A DNA stretch of 64,000 nt from Meghimatium bilineatum (lineage: Eukaryota > Mollusca > Gastropoda > Stylommatophora > Philomycidae), in NCBI GenBank assembly GCA_034231615.1, contig CM067317.1, forward strand, positions 13,061,316-13,125,315. Reading direction: 5' to 3'. The notes under the pieces are model-generated. The model saw only the letters and a program-made list of their open reading frames with translations, searched no databases and was not told the DNA's origin. The position numbers and the translations under genes are program-made. How positions within the stretch are numbered: position 1 is the first letter of the stretch; each line of letters opens with the position of its first letter. Shown piece after piece: positions 33,057 through 44,735 of this stretch.

Positions 33057-33605
33057 CTAGAAAACATTTTGGCGTAATATCACACGTATTGATATCACAT
33101 GCCAAATCAGCATTTCAAAAGTTGAGAAACATTCTGTGCAATTGAGTATCAATGCATACGATAGTTCGAGTGCTAGGGTGTTATATTGAGCCAGTCCTTC
33201 TTTATGGATGTGAAGCATGAACAGTGAACAAAAGAGCTCAAGATACACTGGACGCAACCAAGATGTAGTTTTTGAGAAGAATGATGAAAATTGCATGAAC
33301 AGCCAGTAAAACTTAATGTAGAAGTCCTCAGGGATGATGGAGTAAAACGACAAATTATAGGCAAAAAAAAAAGAAGCAAAAAGTCAAGATTTTTAGGGCA
33401 TGTGATGAGAAAGCAATACTTGAACATTTAGTAATCATCGGAGAGATCAGGCTAGAAGAGACAGAGGAAGACAAAGATAGAAATTTCTGGATGGGTTGTC
33501 TCTGTGCCACAAAAAGATATCACCTACTGAACTTATTAACTATACAAGAGACAACGAGTTGTGGAGAAACATGAACGTCTACACCACTCGGAATGGCACT
33601 GGATT
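33057..33605 (+). pseudogene. LINE reverse transcriptase C-terminal fragment
   Basis: Around 33100 the sequence reads AFQKLRNIL, and from 33187 EPVLLYGCEA, then TVNKRAQDTLDATKM and FLRRMMKIA. NVEVLRDDGVKRQIIG follows in another frame, and a FLGHVMRKQYLEHLVIIGEI segment leads to a tail at about 33600. Stops and frameshifts are present. It ends next to a (TTGA)n run. Confidence 0.8.
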
Positions 33606-33640
33606 GATTGATTGATTGATTGATTGAATGATTGATTTAC
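33602..33640. repeat. (TTGA)n microsatellite
   Basis: About eight tetranucleotide units directly follow the LINE end and may be its original 3' tail. Confidence 0.9.
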
Positions 33641-34135
33641 CACACGTAGCAAAATCTGAATATAGGTCCGCCGAATCCAAAAGGTTACCATCCCCCGATT
33701 TATTATCACACCATTTTGAACACTTTTTCTACAATCTTGAGTCATTGATCTAAAATTATAAGAATCTTTCTTGGAAATAATTACAGAAACGTGAGGTTAA
33801 ATAAAACATCACATGGTCACTAAAATATTGATGAAATCGTAATCTCTTCACTGTTTGTGAGAACGTTATTCAGACGTTAAATGGCTTTACGGGGAGCTAA
33901 GTATTGCGTGGTAACTTACTAAGCTGACAATTCATGTTGTATTTTTGACGGCATTTCAATGTGCTTGGTAACGTCGAATAAGAGGAAAATTAAAACCAGA
34001 CATTGCAGAAGGGCAATGTGGATGTGTGGAAGGAAAAGACACAAGAAATGCCCTATATATACATTGATAGAGAAGGCAATAGAAGTACAAAATGACATGT
34101 ACTTATGCGTCATAGATTATAGTAAAATACATCAA
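33641..34135. other. Unassigned sequence
   Basis: No domain or repeat is recognised. The overlapping open frames at 33919-34150 have no support. Confidence 0.35.
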
Positions 34136-34350
34136 AATTTGAATTGTTGAATACATCACACACTTTGTACATCAAAATAAGACTTGTTGAATACATCACA
34201 CACTTTGTACATTAAAATTTGAATTGTTGAATACATCAAACACTTTGTACATCAAAATTTGAATTGTTGAATACATCAAACACTTTGTACATCAAAGTTT
34301 GAATTGTTGAATACATCAAACACTTTGTACATCAAAGTTTGAATTGTGAA
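34136..34350. repeat. 40-bp repeat
   Basis: Five to six copies of GAATTGTTGAATACATCAAA, then CACTTTGTACATCAAAATTT, with small variants. Confidence 0.94.
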
Positions 34351-34351
34351 G

Positions 34352-34465
34352 GGAACTAGTAATCATTAGTGCTCGCGAGCACATTTTAGCTCGTATGACT
34401 CACCGCTTGTCATTACGAGAGCACCATGATGCATGTGAGCACCAGTTTGAGAATACCTGTTCTAA
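34352..34465. mobile_element. Dispersed element fragment related to 54090-54215
   Basis: AATCATTAGTGCTCGCGAGC, then ACATTTTAGC and GAGAGCACCATGATGCATGT, is shared with 54118-54200. The form resembles the end of a hAT-type non-autonomous element. No target duplication was found. Confidence 0.5.
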
Positions 34466-34644
34466 GAGGGTAACCTAAGCACTCTTGGTGAAGGTCCTGT
34501 GACGACTTCATTAACTTCTCATCTCTTACGCTAACTATTCATGGAACTTGTCGTAAGGTTAATGTGACCTGTCTAGAACAGATGTGTGCCTGTGCAACAC
34601 GAAGCTACGGTACACTTTTGTTATTGTTTGTTTGTTTGTGTGGC

Positions 34645-35900
34645 GTTCGCTCCATTGTAACCATCACGGATATCCGTGTGATTTCCGCAGGGAGCGTGGT
34701 TACGTTGTGCCACCGTTATGCGCCTTTTAGGCCTAGCACATCCGATTTCGGCATGCCTTGACAATTCGGGTGGGCTACCCTTAGCCTGTGACAGCCTCTA
34801 TATCTGTCTCCAGGCACGCGTAGTGGCGACTCTTCGCCCAGACGATTTTTGCTCTCGTCTGACTCGCACGAGGTGTTCCACTGTCTATATGAACTTGCCT
34901 CGTGTAATTGGACGTGCTGTGCCTGTGCCCATTGGGTACTGAACCGTTTCTCATCCGTGAGCCTGGTTCCTTAAGGGAAAGAACTCAACAGAGGAGTTGG
35001 ACTCTGGCTCTTTCGCCCTCTTAGCCGAGGTGTCATTCACCGACATCGTGTACCCCTTGTCCAAGTTCGAGTCTCACACCACGCGTTAAGAGCAAGGCGT
35101 TCTCGTGCTGAGCGTCCTTGTCCCAATAGCGCCTGAACCCATCATGTACTGAACCCTTTCTCTCTTCAAGTGTATTTCCGGTGTAGGAAAACCTTGACAG
35201 TAGAGTTGGACCAGGACTACCATCGTTGTCCCTTTCTTGCCTAAGCCCATCGGGAACAGAACCCTTTCTCTTCGCGAGCATATTTCCGGTTTAGGAAGGC
35301 TCGACATTAGAGTTGGATTAGGTCTTCTTGCTTTACCAGCCGCCAATGGATGGGTCTGGGTCTCTGTCTGTAAGGAACACAGGTAACTAGATGCTCGTCT
35401 CGAGCTGACGGAGCTTGTAGTTCACCTTTCCTAGAGACTTTTCACTTTCTATTTGCAGTTCACGCTGCCCACTAGCGCTGTTCTGCCCTTTCATTGTTTC
35501 ATTGTACTCGGTATGAAATCTATTTGTCTCTTGCCATGCATCTACCTTTACGTTCATTTTACATTGGCCGCCCCTCCAATGTTCGGACTGGACTGACTAG
35601 ATTCACTGTATGTCGACAGTGTCGCTATATGTGGTGATTCTGGTGGTGTCGGAGATATTGTCTGTCTCTTGTGCAGTCAAATCTCTTTCCATCTGCTACC
35701 TCCACATTCTCGGACACGATCCCCAAATGATTTGGCCAGAATCAGCTCGAGCTGCTGTATTTCTGTTTCCAGGGTGCACCGCGTGGAGGTACATTTGGGA
35801 TCTTGGTTATCTGCTAACCCTGGGTCCGTCTAGAGCAATGCGTTCCCTTTGCACCCCACTTTTGTTAGGATTAAGAAGGAACAATCATGCATAGAAAATT
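34645..35900 (+). mobile_element. GC-rich dispersed repeat, longer copy
   Basis: Much richer in G and C than its surroundings. The part 34660-35025 is shared, in the same orientation, with 53430-53845 (for example CTCGTGTAATTGGACGT and GAACCGTTTCTCATCCG). From 34930 to 35330 it is internally tandem: three versions of a roughly 120-bp segment each hold an ACTGAACC.TTTCTC motif and an AGAGTTGGA motif. No domain is recognised in any frame; the open frames 34564-34942 and 35610-35894 are unassigned. I cannot name the element type. Confidence 0.6.
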
Positions 35901-35964
35901 ATGTGAACCAAGTCCGCTCATTTAATCTTGTCACAGTCAACTATGGTGCCGACTGAGCCAATGG

Positions 35965-36150
35965 TAACCCCCTCAATGACACGTTTGTGTGTGGTGGCTA
36001 ATTTTAACCCCCTCAATGACACGTTTGTGTGTGGTGGCTAATTTTAACCCCCTCAATGACACGTTTGTGTGTGGTGGCTAATTTTAACCCCCTCAATGAC
36101 ACGTTTGTGTGTGGTGGCTAATTTTAACCCCCTCAATGACACGTTTGTGT
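35965..36150. repeat. 40-bp repeat, five copies
   Basis: Near-perfect copies of AACCCCCTCAATGACACGTT, then TGTGTGTGGTGGCTAATTTT. Confidence 0.96.
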
Positions 36151-36630
36151 GGATTTTGTAGGATGTCTATAATTTATGGCAATAATTATAGAGAGGGGGG
36201 GGGGGTGTGGATGTGTTGAAAATGGGTTGACATTAGTTATCAAGAGAGGAAAATGAATTGACATTTGTTGTTAAGAGAGGAAAATGAGTTTTTGTCGAGA
36301 GAGGAAAATTAGCTGAAAAAAGTTGACATCAATAAAACTGTTGTATATGACAATAACACAATAACAATAAAACTGTTGTATAACACAATAACAATAAAAT
36401 TGTTGGATTGCAAACATTATTGGAAAAAAAAATCATATAGTTGTGTTCGTACGTTATCTCCTTAATTTATTTTTTTTTTTGGGGGGGGGGGGGAGGAAAG
36501 AAAGGATGTAACATAAATAAGTTGGGCAGGTTCCGAAGGGAATTGCTGATTTATTGACAGTTTGTTGGCAATAATGGCGATGGGGGTAAAATTGGCAACA
36601 CATTGTTGACGTAAGTTATGGACAACTTTT
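36151..36630. other. Low-complexity stretch
   Basis: It contains G runs (36197-36207 and 36481-36493), T runs, and short repeated pieces (GAGAGGAAAATGA three times, ACAATAAAACTGTTGTAT twice). No gene is seen. Confidence 0.5.
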
Positions 36631-36644
36631 TTTCTGGATGTCAC

Positions 36645-36865
36645 AAGACGAGACAGTGTATGGACAGCCTTTAGTGGGTGTCACCAGACGAGACAGTGTA
36701 TGGACAGCCTTTAGTGGGTGTCACCAGACGAGACAGTGTATGGACAGCCTTTAGTGGGTGTCACCAGACGAGACAGTGTATGGACAGCCTATTGTGGGTG
36801 TCACCAGATAAGACAGTGTATGGACAGCCTTTAGTGGGCGTCACCAGACGAGACAGTGCATTCGA
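36645..36865. repeat. 40-bp repeat
   Basis: Five to six copies of GGTGTCACCAGACGAGACAG, then TGTATGGACAGCCTTTAGTG. Confidence 0.95.
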
Positions 36866-36999
36866 GACGTTATTGGAATCAGAATTGAAGCAACATCTTA
36901 CATTGAATACATTTAGAGATCACAAATATAATTGTCTGGTCACATTCAGGGAATCAACTGACTTCAACTCTGACACAATTTAATGTTCACAATTCATAT

Positions 37000-37965
37000 A
37001 ATACTTAAACAAACAGAACATACAAAAACGCGAAATCCACAGGCAGACATACAGAAGGGAGAATCCATAAGACAAAACAGACATTAAATTGGATAGCATA
37101 AGGAAAAGCATCCAAACAATACATGAAAATTTTGCATTAAAAAAAGTCAAGAACAATCAAACATGAATTACTAGGTAAAATCTGGGAAAGAAAGTTAAAA
37201 AATAACACCAAAATTTTCATTTACGGACAAAGAGATACGTGACATGTGCAGAACAGCGGAAGAACAATTGTTAGAAGCAAAATACAGAGAAATAGAGATA
37301 TTATTTATATAGAAGATACAATAATGCAGACACGGCATAAGAAAAATCATGTCTATGGGGGAGATTATATTAAAGATAAAAGTGCAAAAGATATATGACA
37401 GGCCCGTTTGATGACCAAAGGAACAATAAAACCTGCAGTACCAAACAGTGATGAACTGGCGATACTGATATCAGAAGTAGAAAATACAATAAAATAAAAA
37501 CAAACTGTGGAAAGGAAGCGGACCCTGACAACATACGAGTAGACAAAAAACTAGATGAATTGATATGGAAATTATCACAGAGCTTATATTAATACTTTCG
37601 GTTCTATACAAGGAAAGTGGGAAATTAGAGGCAACAGAGATGTGGTTCTATAGAAGAATGCTGAGAGTATGGACTGCCAGAAAAACTAATGTGAGGGCGT
37701 TGAAAGAGTCAATTGCGAAATGGACCCTAATCAATAATATAAGAAAAAGACGATCTCATTTTTTGGCCACTTCATGAGACAAGGAGATTTGGAGAACATA
37801 GTCACATATGGCAAGATTGAATGTAACAGAGGGCGAAAACGTGAAAAGATATTAGATACTTTGACAACCTGACACGGCAGGGAAACAACAGCGAGCTTGA
37901 TACATAATACTTGAGACAGAGACCTGTGGATCGCCTACTTCAGCCGCCATGATACCTGATAATGA
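37000..37965 (+). pseudogene. LINE reverse transcriptase with internal deletion
   Basis: A linker (HELLGKIWERKLKNNTKIFI) leads to a KGSGPDNIRVDKKLDELIW-like start of the palm near 37520. The text then jumps to the C-terminal region: EATEMWFYRRMLRVWTARKT, NVRALKESI and a HFFGHFMRQGDLENIVTYG-like segment, ending with WIAYFSRHD. The palm core with YADD is missing, so about 400 residues have been deleted. Same family as 30010-30465. Confidence 0.78.
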
Positions 37966-38399
37966 TGACTATACAAGGATTAGTGGTCAGGTTTCTACGG
38001 AACAAAAAGCTAACATAATTAAACGGAACGAAATTCCGATAAAGACGCATATTCCGACACAGCCAACGTTCTACACGTTTGGTGATGATAGCCCCCGTTC
38101 ATCCGATAGCGCGCTACACACTGAGTGGGGGGGGGCTCATAGCAATAACATATAAATAAAAAAATCGGATATTTTCTTTCTTCTGCACTCGAATTATAAT
38201 ATGTTCTTTCTTCCACACTCGAATGTTAATGTTTTCTCTCTCTTCCACACTGGAATGTTAATTTCTCATCACAACTCACAGCTCCAAACTTGAGCATTGA
38301 ATGATTGCTATAGAGCGAGGTATACAGGATTATTAACGTTTAACAGGTTACTGAAATGTTGATATTATGGGGTGAGTTAAATACGATCAGTCAAGCCAT

Positions 38400-38680
38400 A
38401 TTTACTGATCCTCATTGAGACAATATGAAGCGTGACCTTTGACAATACTATAGGACCTCTGTACATAATTAATTAGGACGTCGTTATTTATACGTTTTTC
38501 GTTACGTTTTTTTATTATTGTCTTGATTTTCGTTGATCACTATTTATATACTTCGAGTATATACTTAAAGTATATGTCAAAAATTGCCAATGCCGACTAA
38601 CGAAATGCATGGAAATAATTTCGAGTTCTCAGGTCATGTTTACATTTTCTGTATACACATCTTCTATACCGGAGACCAGT
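38400..38680. mobile_element. Dispersed MITE-like sequence
   Basis: TTTTCGTTGATCACTATTTA, then TATACTTCGAGTATATACTT, and ACGAAATGCATGGAAATAAT resemble the interior of the foldback at 4440-4620 and the hairpin at 42655-42770. Ends were not defined. Confidence 0.5.
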
Positions 38681-39116
38681 CAAAAATCGCCACTCAGCTC
38701 AGAAAATATTGTGTGGAACCACAAGTGACGAAAAACATTCCTTGGCCCTGTTCAACCAACCTGATGGCTAGGCCGTCCCACTAACCCAGCAGTGTTGCCC
38801 ATGTCATTATTAAATTTTCACAACTAACTTCTTAATGTCATCTTACAGCAAAACGTTTGTGTTGAGTAACATGCAAGTTATATTGCTCTCAGGGGAGGAA
38901 AGTCGTTTTGAAGACTTTTTAGTCGAAACGTCGTTTGTTTCTGTTGATGTCGTTAGTGTATGTTGTACTTTGCTGTAACACTCTCTACGTATTTCTGGTT
39001 TTTCCTCCCATTACTATGTGTTGCACTTGCCCTCACATCTTTATTACTTTAGGTTCTTCCCTAACAGTGAGGATCTGTCCTAATAATGTTCTCTCTTTGT
39101 TTTACTTTTGTTGCAG

Positions 39117-40080
39117 CTTAGATGAAGACTTGAAGAAGAAACAAGAGGTAAAGACTGGACCAGAACTAGACTCTGGAAAGTGTCCTCCACCAGTGGATGA
39201 GCTCAAGACGTGCTCAAGCTCTCGTCAATATACAAACAACGTGAATAGGGTCTTGGCCATCGATGAAGTCAACGATGTACTCATTTCTTGTGGCACCTTG
39301 TATCATGGATACTGCGAGAAACGGGACATTAAGAACATTTCTAGCTTGGAATATAGAGATGTTAGAACATCTGTGGTAACTAACAACGCATCTGCATCCG
39401 TTGTAGCTTTCATAGGGCCAGGTCCCCCCTACCAAAGCGGCGGTGACCAGCAGCGTGCCCTCTACGTAGCAGTATCTTGGTCAAAACCAGAGGGAATTTT
39501 GGAAGAGATTCCGTTGTTTTCAAGCCGCAAGCTTACAGATTTTACGTTGGCTGCTACAGACAGTCTTAAATTTACATTCACAGCCTTCAATATTGAAGGA
39601 CAGCAGAGGCAACAGTTTCATGTACAGTACATCTACGGGTTTAGCTCTCAAGGTTTTAGTTACATGCTAACAGTACAGAAGAAGGATGTGTTACCAGGGA
39701 ACGTGCCCTATAACTCTGTAGCTGTTCGAGTTTGTCAAACCGACGTTAATTATTACTCTTACGTCGAGATGCCTCTCGTCTGCTCCTTCGGAGCAGGTAA
39801 CGAAAATAACGTTTACACCATCTTAGTGGCAGCACATTTGGCCAAAGCTGGTCGGAATTTAGCCCTGTCTTTGGGAGTCGACATGACAACTGATGTCTTG
39901 TTTGCCTTGTTTGCGCGAGTAGAGAACCACTCCAGGATGCCTAAAGCTGAAGCCTTGTGTATATTTCGAATGGACGTTGTTCGCAGTAAATTCACGGACA
40001 CCATCAAGGAATGTTTCAGTGGAATTGGTAATTCTGCGGGTGGTCATCTTGGAATTGCCAGGACATGCACAAGAAATACG
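39117..40080 (+). CDS. Plexin exon: main part of the Sema domain
   Basis: One 964-bp exon follows the TTGTTGCAG acceptor and ends at ACG/GTAAGC. It begins SLDEDLKKKQEVKTGPELDS, then CPPP, NNVNRVLAID, LISCGTLYHGYC, FSSRKLTDFT, the plexin signature YIYGFSSQGFSYMLTVQ, VRVCQ, YSYVEMPLVC, AAHLAKAG, DVLFALFARVEN, ALCIFRMD and ECFSGIG. These match the blade order of plexin Sema domains with cysteines in the usual places. The single large exon and the YGFSS..FSYFLT-type block favour plexin-A. The open frame extends 60 codons upstream into the intron, but only the part from 39117 is exonic. There are no stops or frameshifts. Joined at phase 2 on the left and phase 0 on the right. Confidence 0.95.
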
Positions 40081-40549
40081 GTAAGCCTTGTAAAACTCTT
40101 TAGGCGTTTATCATGTTAATTTTGCTGTCAGTGACTTGAAATTTGAGATTGTCTACTATATTCACGCAGTTCATTGCATTCTAATAATGGAATTATTCTT
40201 CGTCATAAAATAATCAGTCAGTTAGTTATTTAGCTAGTTGGCTAGTTTAGTTAATTAGGTATTTAGCTAGCTAGATATAAATAACCAAAATATCAGAGTA
40301 TCTCTGACAAAAGGGAGAGTGCCACAGTAACCCAACGAAAAATTGGTAAATACTAAATGAAGTATAAAGTATACGATAAAATCCTATCAGTATTAAAAAT
40401 ATATACCTAATAATAAAACAAAGAACAAGGACACTTTTCCACGTTACGGTCCAACAGGGACCTTTATCAAGAAACATATAACCATTTTTTTTTAAAAACC
40501 CATAAAACCATAAGAATATTGATAATTAGGAATGATATGTCAGTGTTTC

Positions 40550-42105
40550 CCCTGTTCTAACATACATATTCTAGCATCCCTGTTCTAACATCCATATTCT
40601 AGCATCCCTGTTCTAACAAAAATGTTCTAGAATCCCTGTTCTAACATCCATATTTTAGCATCCCTGTTCTAACATCCATATTCTAGCATCCCTGTTCTAA
40701 CATCCATATTTTAGCATCCCTGTTCTAACATCCATATTTTAGCATCCCTGTTCTAACATCCATATTTTAGCATCCCTGTTCTAACATCCATATTTTAGCA
40801 TCCCTGTTCTAACATCCATATTTTAGCATCCCTGTTCTAACATCCATATTTTAGCATCCCTGTTCTAGCATCCCTGATCTAACATCCATGCTCTAGCATC
40901 CCTGTTCTAACATCCATGTTCTAGCATCCCTGTTCTAGCATCCCTGTTCTAACATCCATGCTCTAGCATCCCTGTTCTAACATCCATGTTCTAGCATCCC
41001 TGTTCTAACATCCCTGTTCTAGCATCCCTGTTCTAACATCCATGTTCTAGCATCCCTGTTCTAACATCCATATTCTAGCATCCCTGTTCTAACATCCATA
41101 TTTTAGCATCCCTGTTCTAACATCCATGCTCTAGCATCCCTGTTCTAACATCCATGTTCTAGCATCCCTGTTCTAACATCCATATTTTAGCATCCCTGTT
41201 CTAACATCCATGTTCTAGCATTCCTGTTCTAACATCCATATTTTAGCATCCCTGTTCTAGCATCCCTGTTCTAACATCCATATTTTAGCATCCCTATTCT
41301 AGCATCCCTGTTCTAACATCCAAGCTCTAGCATCCCTGTTCTAACATCCATATTTTAGCATCCCTATTCTAGCATCCCTGTTCTAACATCCAAGCTCTAG
41401 CATCCCTGTTCTAGCATCCCTGTTCTAACATCCATATTTTAGCATCCCTATTCTAGCATCCCTGTTCTAACATCCAAGCTCTAGCATCCCTGTTCTAACA
41501 TCCATATTCTAGCATCCCTGTTCTAACATCCATATGTTAGCATCCCTGTTCTAACATCCATGTTCTAGCATCCCTCTTCTAGCATCCCTGTTCTAACATC
41601 CATGCTCTAGCATCCCTGTTCTAACATCCATGTTCTAGCATCCCTGTTCTAACATCCATGTTCTAGCATCCCTGTTCTAACATCCATATTCTAGCATCCC
41701 TGTTCTAACATCCATATTTTAGCATCCCTGTTCTAACATCCATGCTCTAGCATCCCTGTTCTAACATCCATGTTCTAGCATCCCTGTTCTAACATCCATA
41801 TTTTAGCATCCCTGTTCTAACATCCATGTTCTAGCATTCCTGTTCTAACATCCATATTTTAGCATCCCTGTTCTAGCATCCCTGTTCTAACATCCATATT
41901 TTAGCATCCCTATTCTAGCATCCCTGTTCTAACATCCAAGCTCTAGCATCCCTGTTCTAACATCCATATTTTAGCATCCCTATTCTAGCATCCCTGTTCT
42001 AACATCCATATTCTAGCATCCCTGTTCTAACATCCATATGTTAGCATCCCTGTTCTAACATCCCTGTTCTAACATCCATATTTTAGCATCCCTGTTCTAA
42101 CATCC
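40550..42105. repeat. 28-bp array with 616-bp higher order
   Basis: Units of TGTTCTAACATCCATATTTT plus AGCATCCC, with variants (ATGCTC, ATGTTC, AAGCTC, ATATTC) and some half units. The marker GCATTCC occurs at 41218-41224 and again at 41834-41840, and the flanking variant order is the same in both places. The offset of 616 bp equals 22 units, so a block was duplicated. The TGTTCTA... halves contain about 14-bp sub-repeats. Confidence 0.97.
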
Positions 42106-42654
42106 CTGATTCAATAAGCCAGACAAAATGTACCCTCAATAACTGTTTGCAGAAAAAAAATGTTAATTATTTTTCCTGATTTTTTAAAAAAATAATTCAA
42201 ATTCATACAATTTAATTAGTGTATAAAACAGTTTTGTTGACGTTAACTTTTGTAAGCCATCCCTCTTCCCATCTTTCCCTTTTGTCAACAAGTGTCAAAC
42301 TTTTCCACCCCCTCCCCTCCTCCCCCCCCCCCCCAAATAAAAAATGTTTTGCATAATGCGTGGACAAACTCTGATACTATATAATTTGGATGTCAACAAT
42401 GAATAGGTTACAACCAACTGGCTGTCGATGAGAAGAAACACTGTGATATCGCAACTACCACCATGGCAACATTGAAATATTTTATTGCAGAGTTGCAGTA
42501 ATTAGAACGTGCATATTTATGGAAATATTTGCGTGCATTGAATCCAGCAAGTACTCTTGTATCCATGTTAATAAGTGAGTCAGTACGAGACCCTCGACAG
42601 TAGAGGACTTCCGTACAGAATTAATTTGGAACTCATTGGCAACTTATTAAAAAT

Positions 42655-42770
42655 TATTGTCGGATGTTCGTTGGTCACTGTATATATACTTGGAGTCGCA
42701 AACCAAAAATATCCAAGGCGACTCCAAGTATATAAATAGTAACCAACCAAATCCACGATAATAATAAAAA
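42655..42770. mobile_element. Hairpin element (MITE-like)
   Basis: The arms TTATTGTCGGATGTTCGTTG...TACTTGGAGTCGC and the complement of GCGACTCCAAGTATATAAAT...GATAATAA pair over about 46 bp with few mismatches, around an 18-base loop. Related sequence lies at 38480-38580 and 4440-4500. Confidence 0.7.
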
Positions 42771-43279
42771 AACATAACGAATGATGCCCTAATTAATTAT
42801 GTTGAAAGGTCTTATAAGAACTGTACATTGTCATGGACTGAACCTGTCAGACTTATACAGAAGTAGTCATCACGCGTCATCTCGTGTCACTAAGTAGCTT
42901 TCTTGTAAGCCACATGTGGCGTGAGTACCTATTTATCAGGTATACCGATACTTGCTATACAATACACATACGTATACAATATATATATTGTATGAAGACG
43001 ATGATGTCTGCAGCGTATTCGACTGCGACTAATGAGTCCTGTGAGTGCTTAGAATTGTCTACCACACTCTGGGCATGTATAGGAGGTGTTGGCGTCCCAT
43101 TTAGCAGCTCTTGCTTTTCCTCTAGCGAGTTTTTGTTGCGCATCATTGTGTCTGAAGTTCTCTGCAGCTGCTACAACATTTATTAAATTTAAAAAAATGA
43201 GACTTGTGCAAGACTGTTCCATGAGTGTGTGTCTATTTTGAAGTGAGCCAGTAATATCTTAATAGTGTTTTTATAATGT

Positions 43280-43680
43280 TCTTCAGTCCTCCTGCTTTGC
43301 GGGAACCAGTCTATAGATCTCCATATAACAACCTCTTTGGTAAACGATGATCTTTCATGCGGACCATGTGTCCTGTCCAGCCTGTCTGCGCCTTCATCAA
43401 CATTGTATGTATGCTTATAGACTTAGATTTCATCAGTACTTCACTGTCTGGTATTTTATCCCACCAATGGATATTGGGTATCTTACGAAAGCAGCTTAGG
43501 TGGAAGTGGTCGAGTATTCTAGCGTGTCTGGCACACGCTGCCCATGTTTCAAGGGCATAAAAGAATGATGATAATACTGCTATTTGGTAAACTATTATTT
43601 TGATGGTAGTTGTTATTCCCCTTCTTTCCCATGCGTGTCTTCGGTCTTCCATGTGTGGCACCAGATTTCGCTATGTTGTT
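43280..43680 (-). pseudogene. LINE reverse transcriptase C-terminal fragment
   Basis: An open frame of 116 codons (43311-43661) reads MPHMEDRRHAWERRGITTTI, then VLSSFFYALETWAACARHAR, ILDHFHLSCFRKIPNIHWWD, KIPDSEVL, WTGHMVRMKDHRLPKRLLYG. This is the thumb and tail of a LINE RT family whose tail has RMPDHRLPK.LLYGEL. It is still free of stops here, so it is younger than most LINE remnants in the window, but only the 3' end is present. Confidence 0.88.
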
Positions 43681-43794
43681 TACCTCAGTGTTGATGTTTA
43701 CATCTTGTGAGAGAGCTACAGAGCTAGGTGAAATATGATTACTGGTTTCTCATGTGTACAGTCACAGCTGAATATCGATGATATGTATTATGAA

Positions 43795-43999
43795 GGAAAG
43801 TAGTACTTTCAGTATACCCACTATTAGTATGACATTGATGGTGATTCCGATGACCAGGATAAGGAAATGACTAAAGACTCGGTCTACAAATGTCCGTGTT
43901 TATATTGATTTTATAAGTATACAAAGAGACAGTCGGAATGTCAATTTACACAGTTCTGAAGCCTATGGCGAAGTCTGTGCGTAAGAGAGTTACTTTTTT
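43795..43999 (+). mobile_element. SINE-D body, 5'-truncated
   Basis: GTAGTACTTTCAGTATACCC, ACTATTAGTATGACATTGAT, GACCAGGATAAGGAAATGAC, CTCGGTCTACAAATGTCCGT, GACAGTCGGAATGTC and GTAAGAGAGTTACTTTT match the split copy at 45327-46395 in order. The tRNA-like head is missing. Confidence 0.8.
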
Positions 44000-44504
44000 T
44001 TTGCGTTCCTGGACACGCGGGTGTTAGGGAAAATGAAAGAACAGACAGACCTACCGGCGTATACACAGTGACAAGTCTAAGTTTAGTCGCTCAATAATTA
44101 TACTTGATTATTGTGCTGTGGCACACACCGGTTGCGAAGCACTGCTATACCATGCTTTGAATATTATTGTGTATATTTGGAATATCACCATTTAAAATTG
44201 ATTCTTTTGTTATAATAAACACATGTTTGATGTAGAATCTTCATTACTCATTTGCTATGATGGTTTCTGTGCTGAAGAATGAAGACTGTTCTTACCGTCC
44301 TCACAAGACCTTACGGTAATTAGTTGCTTTGTCCAGTGAAGTACAAGAATCGACATGTTGCTGAATGGGAATGTGGTGCTTGTACTAGATTTTTTTGTTT
44401 ATAAATGGAATACTCAAAGAGAATGTCGCTAGCAGTACGCCAGCCGTCTTTACTTTTCATAGAAAATCCGGTACCTAATTCCTTAGCCTAGATCGATCTA
44501 ACAG

Positions 44505-44735
44505 TAATTTCTGGTCTAAATACTTTCCAGTTGTACTGGAAGTTTGAAATCGATCTAACAGTAATTTCTGGTCTAAATACTTTCCAGTCGTACTGGAAGT
44601 TTGAAATCGATCTAACAGTAATTTCTGGTTTAAATACTTTCCAGTTGTACTGGAAGTTTGAAATCGATCTAGCAGTAATTTCTGGTCTAAATACTTTCCA
44701 GTTGTACTGGAAGTTTGAAACTGGATGATAATCTG
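44505..44735. repeat. 57-bp repeat, four copies
   Basis: Unit with TCTAACAGTAATTTCTGGTC, then AAATACTTTCCAGTTGTACT and GGAAGTTTGAAATCGA. The 57-bp length keeps frames open on both strands with a 19-residue cycle. Confidence 0.95.

Larger units (their letters stand above)
11011..39116 (+). other. Plexin intron 1 (28.1 kb)
   Basis: GT donor at 11011-11012 and TTGCAG acceptor at 39111-39116. It holds LINE 3' ends on both strands, several SINEs, the three largest AT- or pyrimidine-type arrays, and no other host exon that I can recognise. Confidence 0.85.

Noticed and set aside
34564-35894. Possible host genes in the GC-rich region
   Set aside because: The frames have no recognised domain, and much of the sequence is repeated at 53400-53850, so it is treated as a dispersed repeat.
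38935-39116. Extension of the plexin open frame upstream of 39117
   Set aside because: The TTGTTGCAG acceptor and the perfect phase match with the exon at 10709-11010 show that this part is intron; its hydrophobic start is coincidental.
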